In this document: piece after piece, positions 37,450 through 45,280 of the stretch
How positions within the stretch are numbered: the first letter of the stretch is position 1
Layout: each line of letters begins with the position of its first letter
Assembly: GCA_015067175.1 (NCBI GenBank)
Contig: SVMX01000008.1
Location: 65,888 to 129,887, forward strand
Length of the DNA: 64,000 bases
Direction of reading: 5' to 3'
From: Oscillospiraceae bacterium
GTDB taxonomy: Bacteria > Bacillota > Clostridia > Oscillospirales > Ruminococcaceae
Notes under the pieces: model-generated
Seen by the model: only the letters and a program-made list of their open reading frames with translations
What the model was told of the DNA's origin: nothing
Databases searched by the model: none
Program-made: the position numbers and the translations under genes

Positions 37450-38033
37450 CAGACAAGGAAAGATTTATACATATATATAATGAGAACATAAAGCGCGAGG
37501 GCGCTGATAAGCTTCTTGATTTTCTTGAAAACAAAAGCGACTTTTTCACAGCACCCGCAAGCACAAGATATCACAACGCATTTGAGGGCGGACTTCTCCG
37601 TCACTCGCTCAATGTTTACGATTGCCTTTGCGACTATATGGAACGCCCGCGGATAAAAGAGCAGTATAAGCTCACCGCAAGCGCCGAGACCATTGCAGTT
37701 GTTGCATTGCTTCACGATGTTTGCAAGGTGAACTTCTATCGTGTAAGCTACCGCAACGCAAAAAACGACAAAACGGGACAGTGGGAAAAGGTTCCGTATT
37801 ATGAGATAAACGACACCCTCCCCTACGGGCACGGTGAAAAATCCGTGTATATGGTAAGCGGCTTTATGCGGCTTTCCCGTGAGGAGGCTATGGCAATACG
37901 CTGGCATATGGGCTTTTCGGGAATAGAGGATAAAAACTCTGTCGGAAAGGCTTTAGAGATGTTCCCGTTGGCGTTTGCGCTGTCGGTGGCGGATATGGAG
38001 GCGTCATATTTTCTTGAAGGCTCCGAAAAATAG
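37446..38033 (+). CDS. HD-domain hydrolase
   Basis: 195 residues with an HD-type metal site: His in GGLLRHSLNVYD, the HD doublet in VVALLHDVCK, and further His at about HGEKSVYM and IRWHMGFSG. Such proteins are usually nucleotide phosphohydrolases or phosphodiesterases. A relative with known function was not recognised. It is coupled to the preceding lipoprotein gene by a 4-base overlap. Confidence 0.85.
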   Translation: MTDKERFIHIYNENIKREGADKLLDFLENKSDFFTAPASTRYHNAFEGGLLRHSLNVYDCLCDYMERPRIKEQYKLTASAETIAVVALLHDVCKVNFYRVSYRNAKNDKTGQWEKVPYYEINDTLPYGHGEKSVYMVSGFMRLSREEAMAIRWHMGFSGIEDKNSVGKALEMFPLAFALSVADMEASYFLEGSEK

Positions 38034-38065
38034 CCGCCTTTTAAATTAGCACTAAGGAGGACGAA

Positions 38066-38965
38066 ATGCGCCTTATTCAGCCCATTCTTACAGATAAATT
38101 TGAATGTCTTGCTAGCAAATGCCCCGCAAATTGCTGTCAGGGGTGGAATGTCGTGTGGCGTGAAAAGGAGATAAACCGTCTCAGGTCATGCGGAAATAAG
38201 GAGCTTTGCGCGAAAATTCCCGAAAGCTTCAGCGGCGAGGAAGATTATCAGCATATAGTTATGGACGAAAACGGCAAATGTCCGTTTCTCACACAAAAAG
38301 GTCTTTGCGAGATACAAAAAACCGTCGGCGAAAGCTATCTTTCCTACACCTGCCGCGAATATCCTAAAATCGCGCGCGTATGCGGGGATGTAATCCTCAG
38401 AAGCTGCAAGACTTCGTGCTTTGCCGTGATGGAAATGCTATGCCGCAGCAAAAGCTGCATGAAAACAGAGGAATGTCTTGCGCATGAGCTTCACGCGGTG
38501 GTCTCCCCTGAGCAGGACGGCGCAAGAAGAGCAAGGCTTTTCCTTATTATAAAGGATATGTTTTCGTCGGCTGATATGATAGCCGCATTTGAACAGGTTG
38601 TAGTTGCTCTGGAGGGAACGATAAAACACGGCACAGCACAAAGATTTAATACTATATTCAGTATCGAGCTTATACGCGGCAGAAGAGGCGGTTTTACCAA
38701 GAAATTCGGACAATACGCACTGAATAACATAATAAAAGCCGCGTTCTGGGAGTGGATGATAACAGGCTGGGACAGCGACCTCACCATATCACAGAATCTA
38801 AGCTGCTTTCTGTTCTTTGCAAAGGCAATAAGGATCGCTGCAGACGGCGCAGTGGCTAACGCAAAGCACGAGGATGAGATATTCTGCACCATGAGCGACA
38901 TAATTTCTGCTATGCTGTCGGAAAAAAACACCACAGCACGCGTGTGGAGAAATCTGTCGCTGTGA
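38066..38965 (+). CDS. fliB: Flagellin lysine N-methylase FliB
   Basis: 299 residues with the Cys pattern of the FliB family: C14, C19, C23 and C24 near the start, then CPFL, GLCEIQ, TCREYP and a CKTSC group. These cysteines likely bind metal or an iron-sulfur cluster. The enzyme methylates lysines of flagellin, and the flagellin gene is the next one downstream. It is shorter than FliB of Salmonella, about 400 residues as I recall. AAGGAGG precedes the ATG, and a terminator separates it from fliC, so the two are controlled separately. Confidence 0.88.
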   Translation: MRLIQPILTDKFECLASKCPANCCQGWNVVWREKEINRLRSCGNKELCAKIPESFSGEEDYQHIVMDENGKCPFLTQKGLCEIQKTVGESYLSYTCREYPKIARVCGDVILRSCKTSCFAVMEMLCRSKSCMKTEECLAHELHAVVSPEQDGARRARLFLIIKDMFSSADMIAAFEQVVVALEGTIKHGTAQRFNTIFSIELIRGRRGGFTKKFGQYALNNIIKAAFWEWMITGWDSDLTISQNLSCFLFFAKAIRIAADGAVANAKHEDEIFCTMSDIISAMLSEKNTTARVWRNLSL

Positions 38966-38985
38966 TTTTAACAAAAGCAAACACA

Positions 38986-39020
38986 AAAATCCCCTGTGGT
39001 AGACGCTACAGGGGATTTTA
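38986..39020. terminator. Terminator after fliB
   Basis: A perfect 12-bp stem (38986-38997 with 39008-39019) with a 10-base loop; the arms end in A and T runs. Confidence 0.9.
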
Positions 39021-39130
39021 ACATTCTTTCATAAACCGCTGTTTGACGGTATTTTCTTTTATATGGAGAGGTAATGAAAGCACAATACATAAAAAATTCA
39101 AAAAAATTTTAAAAATTTTCAAAAAAACGC

Positions 39131-39157
39131 TAAAGTTTTTGGAAAATCGGTCGATAT
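39131..39157 (+). promoter_or_regulatory. Sigma-D (sigma-28) promoter of flagellin
   Basis: TAAA (39131-39134), 15 bases, then GTCGATAT (39150-39157) closely matches the sigma-D consensus TAAA-N15-GCCGATAT. It lies 183 bases before the flagellin start, giving a long leader. Confidence 0.85.
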
Positions 39158-39322
39158 AATATACGTGATAGCTGAAAAGCAAAAAGCTTTTAAGCTAAGG
39201 TCTCAAAGCTTGCGGGTCCTCCCAAGTGTACATAAGGAGCAAACAGGCAGAGGGACTACGAAAAATTTTATTACTTTAAACTCACCCCGACAGGAAAGGA
39301 ATTCCGACAATGGGGTGCGAAA

Positions 39323-39331
39323 TCAAGGAGG
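39323..39331 (+). promoter_or_regulatory. Flagellin ribosome site overlapping a CsrA-type motif
   Basis: TCAAGGAGG fits the CsrA target UCANGGANG and contains the ribosome site, 8 bases before the ATG. A second partial motif, ATAAGGAG, lies about 90 bases upstream. In Bacillus, CsrA blocks flagellin translation here until FliW removes it; neither gene is in this window. Confidence 0.5.
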
Positions 39332-39339
39332 AAATTATT

Positions 39340-41274
39340 ATGGCAGGAATGGTAGTACAGCATAACATGAACGCGCTCAACGCGTACAACAGGCTGAACG
39401 TAAACGTAAACGGTCTCAAGAAGTCTTCTGAGAAGCTTTCTTCCGGTTACAGAATCAATCGCGCAGGCGACGACGCTGCAGGTCTCGCAATCTCTGAGAA
39501 GATGAGATCTCAGATCCGTGGCCTCAACCAGGCTAAGAGAAACTCTCAGGACGGTATCTCCATGATCCAGACATTTGAGGGTGCTCTTCAGGAATCCCAC
39601 TCCATTCTTCAGAGAATGAAGGAGCTCGCTGCTGAGTCTGCTAACGGTACATACGATAACGCTACTGACCGTGCAGCTATCCAGCTCGAGTTCGATCAGC
39701 TCAACGACGAGCTGAACCAGATCGCTGACACAGACTTCAACGGCACAATCGTTCTTAACGGCGGTGAGATGGCTGATGGTCTGAAGGCAGTTAACGGCGA
39801 GTTCAACTACAAGGAATATGTTCGTGATCCTCAGCAGCTTGACTCTTCTTTCGTAACTGTTATCGACGGTCAGAATGCTGACGACAGCGATACTGCTGTA
39901 AATATGGACGGCGTTTGGGCAAAGCTGAACACAAACTGGAACAGAACAGACGCTTCTGTTGCAAACGACGGTCCTGAGAGCGTTGATGTAGAGATCACAT
40001 ACGACGCAACAGGCGGCGATAATGGTACAACATTCTGGAAGGTTACCGGCGCAACAAATGGTGCAGTTGTTGAAAATATCACAGCTACATCTACACGCAA
40101 CGGTGGTTTCACTCTCAAGACAACTACAGGCAACATCGAGATTGCTAAGACTGTTATTGACCAGAATTCTCTTACAAATGGCGATAAGGTAGTTCTTACT
40201 CTCAACAACCCCAAGAATTCTCAGACAGCTGCTACTCTCGCAGGTGCTGAGGTAAGCAATGATTCTATGGTTGCAGGCGTAAAGACAACAGCATTTGATA
40301 CAGACGATATCGATATCACTGTTGCTGTTGACGCTGTAGCTGATACAGATGCAACAAAGGTAACAGACGCTATTTATAATATCATGGATGGCGCTACCTT
40401 TACACAGAAGATTACAGCAAATACAGCAGCTACAGATACAGATAGCAGCCTTTCCATTAAGCTTACTGATGATAACAATACTGAGCTTAAGAGCGCAGCT
40501 AATACCGTTCAGTCACTTGAAGTGTATGTAGACGGCGAAAAGGTAAAGCTTGGTTATCAGTTTGATGGTACAGATGGTACTTTCAAGATTGGTCTGTTAA
40601 ACGCAGCTGGTGATGCTATTGGTACTAACCTTATGACAATCACTGCTTCCAAGGTTGCTGCTGATACCACTAATGATACAGCAGGTACAAAGTCCTGGAC
40701 AATCGGTGTTGAGCACAGCTCTTTCGATGATTCCAATAAGGCTAATGTAGAGCTTAAGGAACCCGCTGATGCATCTGTTTCTCACTCCAACTCCTTTACT
40801 AAGTCTGAAGCTATCATGACTTACACAGATAACATCACTCTGCAGACAGGCGCTCGTACAAAGGATAGTGTAAACTTCACATTCAAGTACAACACCGATG
40901 GTTCTGCTGACATGGGCGACCTCAAGGCTAACCTCAACTGCTCCGCACGTGCTGACGGTCTGAACACAGCTAACCTGTCCCTTGCTTCTCAGGAAGATGC
41001 TAACTACGCTATCGACCAGATCGACAAGGCTATCAACAAGGTTTCCATGGTTCGTGCTTCCTTCGGTTCTATCCAGAACAGACTCGAGCACAAGATCGAG
41101 AACATCACAACAACAGCTGAGAACCTGACAGAAGCTGAGTCCACAATCCGTGATACAGACATGGCTTCCGAGATGATGAACTACACCAAGTTCAACATTC
41201 TGCAGCAGGCAGCTCAGTCTATGCTCGCTCAGGCAAATCAGCAGCCCCAGGGCATTCTCCAGCTCCTCGGCTAA
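39340..41274 (+). CDS. fliC: Flagellin
   Basis: The filament subunit, 644 residues. The conserved N-terminal part (HNMNALNAYNRLN through NQIADTDFNG, about 150 residues) and C-terminal part (about 545-644, ending NQQPQGILQLLG) form the D0/D1 core. About 390 central residues rich in Thr, Ala and Asp are the variable surface domain. The segment LQRMKELAAESANGT keeps the residues usually seen at the TLR5 contact. The ATG 8 bases after AAGGAGG is chosen over an ATG 30 bases upstream. Codon use in the ends is strongly biased, as for a very highly expressed gene. Confidence 0.97.
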   Translation: MAGMVVQHNMNALNAYNRLNVNVNGLKKSSEKLSSGYRINRAGDDAAGLAISEKMRSQIRGLNQAKRNSQDGISMIQTFEGALQESHSILQRMKELAAESANGTYDNATDRAAIQLEFDQLNDELNQIADTDFNGTIVLNGGEMADGLKAVNGEFNYKEYVRDPQQLDSSFVTVIDGQNADDSDTAVNMDGVWAKLNTNWNRTDASVANDGPESVDVEITYDATGGDNGTTFWKVTGATNGAVVENITATSTRNGGFTLKTTTGNIEIAKTVIDQNSLTNGDKVVLTLNNPKNSQTAATLAGAEVSNDSMVAGVKTTAFDTDDIDITVAVDAVADTDATKVTDAIYNIMDGATFTQKITANTAATDTDSSLSIKLTDDNNTELKSAANTVQSLEVYVDGEKVKLGYQFDGTDGTFKIGLLNAAGDAIGTNLMTITASKVAADTTNDTAGTKSWTIGVEHSSFDDSNKANVELKEPADASVSHSNSFTKSEAIMTYTDNITLQTGARTKDSVNFTFKYNTDGSADMGDLKANLNCSARADGLNTANLSLASQEDANYAIDQIDKAINKVSMVRASFGSIQNRLEHKIENITTTAENLTEAESTIRDTDMASEMMNYTKFNILQQAAQSMLAQANQQPQGILQLLG

Positions 41275-41408
41275 TCGAATTGAATTTTCTCACGAAAATT
41301 CAACGCTTACATTCGCTGACGCGAATGTCGGGCTTGTCGCTTAACGCGGCATAGCAAGAGCAAAGAATGCACAGGCAGCTTGATAGCTGACTAGCAAATA
41401 ACTGATTT
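41275..41408 (+). other. Flagellin 3' region with two extra hairpins
   Basis: Two short perfect hairpins, GAATTTTC/GAAAATTC near 41282-41302 and ACATTCGC/GCGAATGT near 41310-41329, stand between the flagellin stop and its terminators. They may protect the message; no gene is seen. Confidence 0.5.
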
Positions 41409-41440
41409 CAGCCCCTCGGGAATACTCGGGGGGCTGTTTC
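41409..41440 (+). terminator. Flagellin terminator 1
   Basis: A stem CAGCCCC/GGGGGCTG with a 13-base loop is followed by TTTC. Confidence 0.7.
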
Positions 41441-41445
41441 AATTG

Positions 41446-41475
41446 CTCCCGAATATCTTCGGGAGTCATTTTTTT
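41446..41475 (+). terminator. Flagellin terminator 2
   Basis: A perfect 8-bp stem CTCCCGAA/TTCGGGAG with a 4-base loop is followed by seven T. Two terminators in tandem fit a very strong promoter upstream. Confidence 0.85.
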
Positions 41476-41557
41476 GTCCTTTTCTATTGCAATTTACATA
41501 AAAATGTGGTATGATTAAATATATATGTAAAAAAAACAAACAGAAAGGTGATATATC

Positions 41558-42877
41558 ATGAGCAAAGTAGTTAAATTCGGCGGCAGCTCCCTTGCTGACG
41601 CTAATCAGTTCAGAAAGGTCGCTGACATAATCCACGCAGATCCCGAGCGCTGCTATGTCGTTCCCTCCGCACCCGGTAAGAGATATTCCGACGATATCAA
41701 GGTTACGGATATGCTCTACACCTGCTATGACGCAGTGCAGAACGGCGAGGATTTCGACAAGTCCTTTGCAGGCATTAAGGAGCGTTTCAACGGCATTATC
41801 TCCGACCTTGGCCTTACACTCGATCTTTCCGAGGAGTTTGAAAAGATCGGCGTTAATTTCAAGGCTGCTGCAGGCAGAGAGTACGCTGCAAGCCGCGGCG
41901 AGTACCTCAACGGTATCATTCTCGCGAATTTCCTCGGCTTTGACTTCATCGACGCTGCAAAGGCTATCTTCTTCACAAATAAGGGTCATTTTGACGATGA
42001 TATAACAAATGCTTGCCTCGGTGCAATGCTTGACAAGACAGAAAAGGCAGTTATTCCCGGCTTCTACGGCGCTATGCCCGACGGAACTATCAAAACTTTC
42101 TCCCGCGGCGGCTCTGATTTTACAGGTTCTGTTGTTGCAAAGGCTGCACAGGCTGATATGTATGAGAACTGGACAGACGTAAGCGGTATGCTGGTAGCGG
42201 ACCCCAGAATAGTTGAAAATCCCGCAGGTATCAGCATTATCACCTACAGCGAGCTGCGTGAGCTTTCCTACATGGGTGCAAGCGTTCTGCACGAAGACGC
42301 TGTTTTCCCCGTAAGAAGTGCGGGTATTCCCATCAATATCAAGAACACAAACGCTCCCGAGGACGCAGGAACACTTATCGTTCCTTCCGAGAAGAATCCC
42401 GCAGCAGAGCACGTTATCACAGGTATTGCAGGCAAGAAGGATTTCTCTGTAATCTCCATCGAAAAGGACAGAATGAACAGCCACAAGGGCTTCCTGCGCA
42501 GACTGCTCCAGGTGCTTGAAAACCACGGCATTTTCCCTGAGCATATGCCCACAGGTATTGATACTGTCAGCGTTATCGTAAATTCGCATGAGCTTGAGGG
42601 TCAGCGCGAGAAGCTCGCACAGCGCCTTATCGACGTTGTTAAGCCCGACCATTTCGAGATAATCGACGGTCTTGCACTTATCGCGGTAGTTGGACGCGGA
42701 ATGCGCTCTGTAAAGGGTACAGCTACAAGAGTATTTGCTGCGCTCTCTCACGCAAACATAAACATCAGAATGATCGACCAGGGCTCCAGTGAGCTTAATA
42801 TCATTGTAGGTATTGAGAGCGAGGACTTTGAAAAGGCTATCAAGGTCATCTATAATATGTTCATGCTCAGCGAATAA
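41558..42877 (+). CDS. lysC: Aspartate kinase
   Basis: First step of the aspartate pathway to Lys, Thr and Met: phosphorylation of Asp. The 439-residue single-function enzyme has the kinase motif KFGGSSLADANQFRKV at the N-terminus and two ACT domains from about 300 on (GRGMRSVKGTATRVFAALS and INIRMIDQGSSELNIIVGI) for feedback control. AAAGG lies ahead of the ATG. No other pathway gene is adjacent. Confidence 0.95.
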   Translation: MSKVVKFGGSSLADANQFRKVADIIHADPERCYVVPSAPGKRYSDDIKVTDMLYTCYDAVQNGEDFDKSFAGIKERFNGIISDLGLTLDLSEEFEKIGVNFKAAAGREYAASRGEYLNGIILANFLGFDFIDAAKAIFFTNKGHFDDDITNACLGAMLDKTEKAVIPGFYGAMPDGTIKTFSRGGSDFTGSVVAKAAQADMYENWTDVSGMLVADPRIVENPAGISIITYSELRELSYMGASVLHEDAVFPVRSAGIPINIKNTNAPEDAGTLIVPSEKNPAAEHVITGIAGKKDFSVISIEKDRMNSHKGFLRRLLQVLENHGIFPEHMPTGIDTVSVIVNSHELEGQREKLAQRLIDVVKPDHFEIIDGLALIAVVGRGMRSVKGTATRVFAALSHANINIRMIDQGSSELNIIVGIESEDFEKAIKVIYNMFMLSE

Positions 42878-42917
42878 TACTGCTGAAATACCTTAACTTT
42901 AAAAAGGGGGAATTATC

Positions 42918-44111
42918 ATGGATTATTCAACATATCTGCATGATGCAAAAATTACAAGCTCAAAATCAGGAGCATATAAAAATTATTTAGTAAAGAATAT
43001 TGAGATCATCGGTCAGAGAAAGCTCGTTGTTATCGGCGTTGATCAGGATATCGAGCTGCTGAACGAAACCATAAGCGCGCTGCGCAAAAAGAACGTTAAA
43101 GTTCCCGAGATAGTTTTCAAGGCGACTATCGAGCAGGATAAGGCGACAGCCGACGGCTCGGTTAGATTTATTGAAGAGCTTCGCGGCAAGGCTTCCTCGT
43201 TTTATGTGCTTATCCTTGCTCCGCATTACAGCGCTGAGATACAGCTTGCGGCTATGGATAAGGTCATGGGAACATCTGCGGGCATTGCATTGGCGCTCAA
43301 AACTCAGTGCGGCTACACAGAGCGCGACTTCTGCGAGATGAACGAGCCTGCGGGTCTTGGCTTTAGCATGGCTAATAAGAAGATATCGGGTGCTATCGCT
43401 GCGGACGCTAAGCGCTGCGGCGGACTTGAGGCGGCAACTGCACAGCAGCTCTCCTCCTACAAAGACAAGATGAACGGACAGCGCTGCTTTATCCTAGGAA
43501 ATAACGGCAAGCTTGACGAGCTGAATACGCTTATGAACGAGCGCACCTTTGCGGCAGACGGCTTCTGTGATTTCTTTTCCAGAACACCTCAACGCCCTGC
43601 GTATTATCTGCTTACAGACCCTGCTGCTTACCTTGGAAACGGCAAGTATATCGAGGGTATGGAGTGCTTTGTAAACGCTGATGTCAAGGTGTTTGAGGAT
43701 AAATTCAAGAAAAAGCCTACCTATCTCAATCCGCTCGGAAACGGCTTGGTTGAGGCTCTGCCTACGCTTCAGACTGCATACGGTATGTATGAAACATCAG
43801 TTATAATGCCGTTATATGAAATGCTGCAGCTTGCGGTATATATGGGCTTCAGCGAGATATACATTTATGGATTTGACGGAGTTTTCTCGCTTGATATTGA
43901 CGGCGAGGGCGTAGGAAGAACAGTGCAAGAGGGCAGTGTTGCGGGCTTCCCCGACAAGGCGAAGCAGATACTTGAGCGTGTACGCTCCTATGCGGACGGA
44001 CATAACATCAAGGTATACAGCCTTTGCGAAACAACAGGATTTTCGATGTTTGAGAAGATCAAATACGAGGACATCGATTTCTCGGCGGCGTCCATATTCA
44101 CAAGAATTTAA
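42918..44111 (+). CDS. DUF115-like protein, possible glycan-modifying enzyme
   Basis: 397 residues. The middle segment GQRCFILGNNGKLDELNTL, then TPQRPAYYLLTD and later EIYIYGFDGVFSLD, follows the pattern of DUF115 proteins. These include motility accessory factors that glycosylate flagellin and are related to family-42 sialyltransferases. It has no signal or membrane segment. Its position 1.6 kb after the flagellin gene suggests flagellin modification, but aspartokinase lies between and no nonulosonate pathway is present. Family assignment is from pattern memory and moderately sure; substrate unknown. Confidence 0.55.
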   Translation: MDYSTYLHDAKITSSKSGAYKNYLVKNIEIIGQRKLVVIGVDQDIELLNETISALRKKNVKVPEIVFKATIEQDKATADGSVRFIEELRGKASSFYVLILAPHYSAEIQLAAMDKVMGTSAGIALALKTQCGYTERDFCEMNEPAGLGFSMANKKISGAIAADAKRCGGLEAATAQQLSSYKDKMNGQRCFILGNNGKLDELNTLMNERTFAADGFCDFFSRTPQRPAYYLLTDPAAYLGNGKYIEGMECFVNADVKVFEDKFKKKPTYLNPLGNGLVEALPTLQTAYGMYETSVIMPLYEMLQLAVYMGFSEIYIYGFDGVFSLDIDGEGVGRTVQEGSVAGFPDKAKQILERVRSYADGHNIKVYSLCETTGFSMFEKIKYEDIDFSAASIFTRI

Positions 44112-44178
44112 CATTTACAAGGGGGCGGGAGCAATTCCGCCCTTTATAGGTAATTGCAACGACTAAAGGAGGATTTTT

Positions 44179-45006
44179 ATGAGCCTTGCAGACGAGCTTT
44201 TTATACAGAATTGCCGCGATATTATTGAGAACGGAATCTCTGACGAGGGTGAAGAGGTACGTCCCCGCTGGGAGGACGGAACTCCTGCGCACACCATCAA
44301 AAAGTTCTGCATCGTAAATCGCTATGATCTTCAAAAGGAATTTCCGCTGATGACCCTGCGCAGGGTATACTATCGCTCGGCGATAGAGGAGGTTCTGTGG
44401 ATATATCAGCAGAAATCCAATCGCGTTGCAGACCTTTCCACTCATATTTGGGACGCATGGGCTGACGAAAACGGCACTATCGGCAAGGCTTACGGCTATC
44501 AGCTTGGCGTGAAGCACCACTATAAAGAGGGCGACTTCGATCAGGTCGACAAAGCGCTGTATGACTTAAAGCACACACCCGCAAGCCGACGTATAATCTG
44601 CAATTTATACAATCATGCAGATCTTAACGAGATGCAGCTTGCTCCTTGTGCCTATTCCATGACATTCAATGTTTCAGGAAATAAGCTGAACGCAATACTT
44701 AATCAACGCAGTCAGGATATGCTTACCGCAAACAACTGGAATGTATGTATGTACGCTGCGCTTCTGATAATGTTTGCAAAGTCCACAGGCTTTGAAGCGG
44801 GCGAGCTTGTACACGTTATTGCCGACGCTCACATATATGACCGTCATGTGGATATAGTAAAAAGGCTTATTGAAAAAGAGCCGTTCCCTGCCCCGAAAAT
44901 GACAGTGGAGAACATAACGGATTTTTATCAGTTCACTAAGAACAGCTTCACGGCGATCGACTATAAATTCCACGATTTCAATGAAAAGATACCTGTTGCG
45001 ATTTAA
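44179..45006 (+). CDS. thyA: Divergent thymidylate synthase
   Basis: 275 residues with the ThyA layout. The phosphate-binding Arg pair appears in TPASRRII, the catalytic Cys is C157 in LAPCAYSMTFNV, and the QRSQDM segment and IYDRHVD near the end are present. The usual PCH becomes PCA, and the usual GLPFN after QRSxD becomes TANNWN, so two positions that contact dUMP or folate are changed. It may be a genuine dUMP methylase of a divergent clade, or act on another pyrimidine nucleotide. The stop codon is supplied by the end of a MITE-like repeat. AAAGGAGG precedes the ATG. Confidence 0.8.
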   Translation: MSLADELFIQNCRDIIENGISDEGEEVRPRWEDGTPAHTIKKFCIVNRYDLQKEFPLMTLRRVYYRSAIEEVLWIYQQKSNRVADLSTHIWDAWADENGTIGKAYGYQLGVKHHYKEGDFDQVDKALYDLKHTPASRRIICNLYNHADLNEMQLAPCAYSMTFNVSGNKLNAILNQRSQDMLTANNWNVCMYAALLIMFAKSTGFEAGELVHVIADAHIYDRHVDIVKRLIEKEPFPAPKMTVENITDFYQFTKNSFTAIDYKFHDFNEKIPVAI

Positions 45007-45264
45007 GGCAATACAGCACAAAGACCACTTTTTGGTTTTGCACGCATCTTGCTTGCATCTTTTCCGTTATCTTTCACAAATTCTCCTTGACCGCATTATG
45101 GCTTCGCCAAAACGCTGCGTTAGCCTGACTGCGCAAGACAAACGTAGTTTGTAGTGTTGTCGCTTGCGACAATACGTACAATCTAACGAAAAATCTGACG
45201 GCGCAATAGCGTTTTGCACGAAGTGTATAATGCGTGTACAAATCTTTGTGCGGTATTGCCCTAA
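45003..45264. mobile_element. MITE-like element with terminal inverted repeats
   Basis: About 262 bases bounded by 22-base inverted repeats (45003-45024 and 45243-45264, 20 of 22 bases matching). Left end: TTAAGGCAATACAGCACAAA. No transposase is encoded, and the inside holds smaller palindromes. The left end includes the thyA stop TAA, and the right end lies 16 bases before the NYN gene start. The outer bases TTAA could be a target duplication. The size and ends fit a non-autonomous miniature transposon. Confidence 0.65.
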
Positions 45265-45280
45265 GCGAAAGGAAAAAGCT

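Noticed and set aside
41408-42751. Open frame of 447 codons antisense to aspartokinase
   Set aside because: It mirrors a well-supported gene; Cys/Leu/Val-rich product typical of antisense reading of biased codons.
45164-45280. Upstream start for the NYN-LOTUS protein
   Set aside because: It would add 39 residues encoded by the MITE-like repeat; the ATG at 45281 has a proper ribosome site and the NYN fold begins there.
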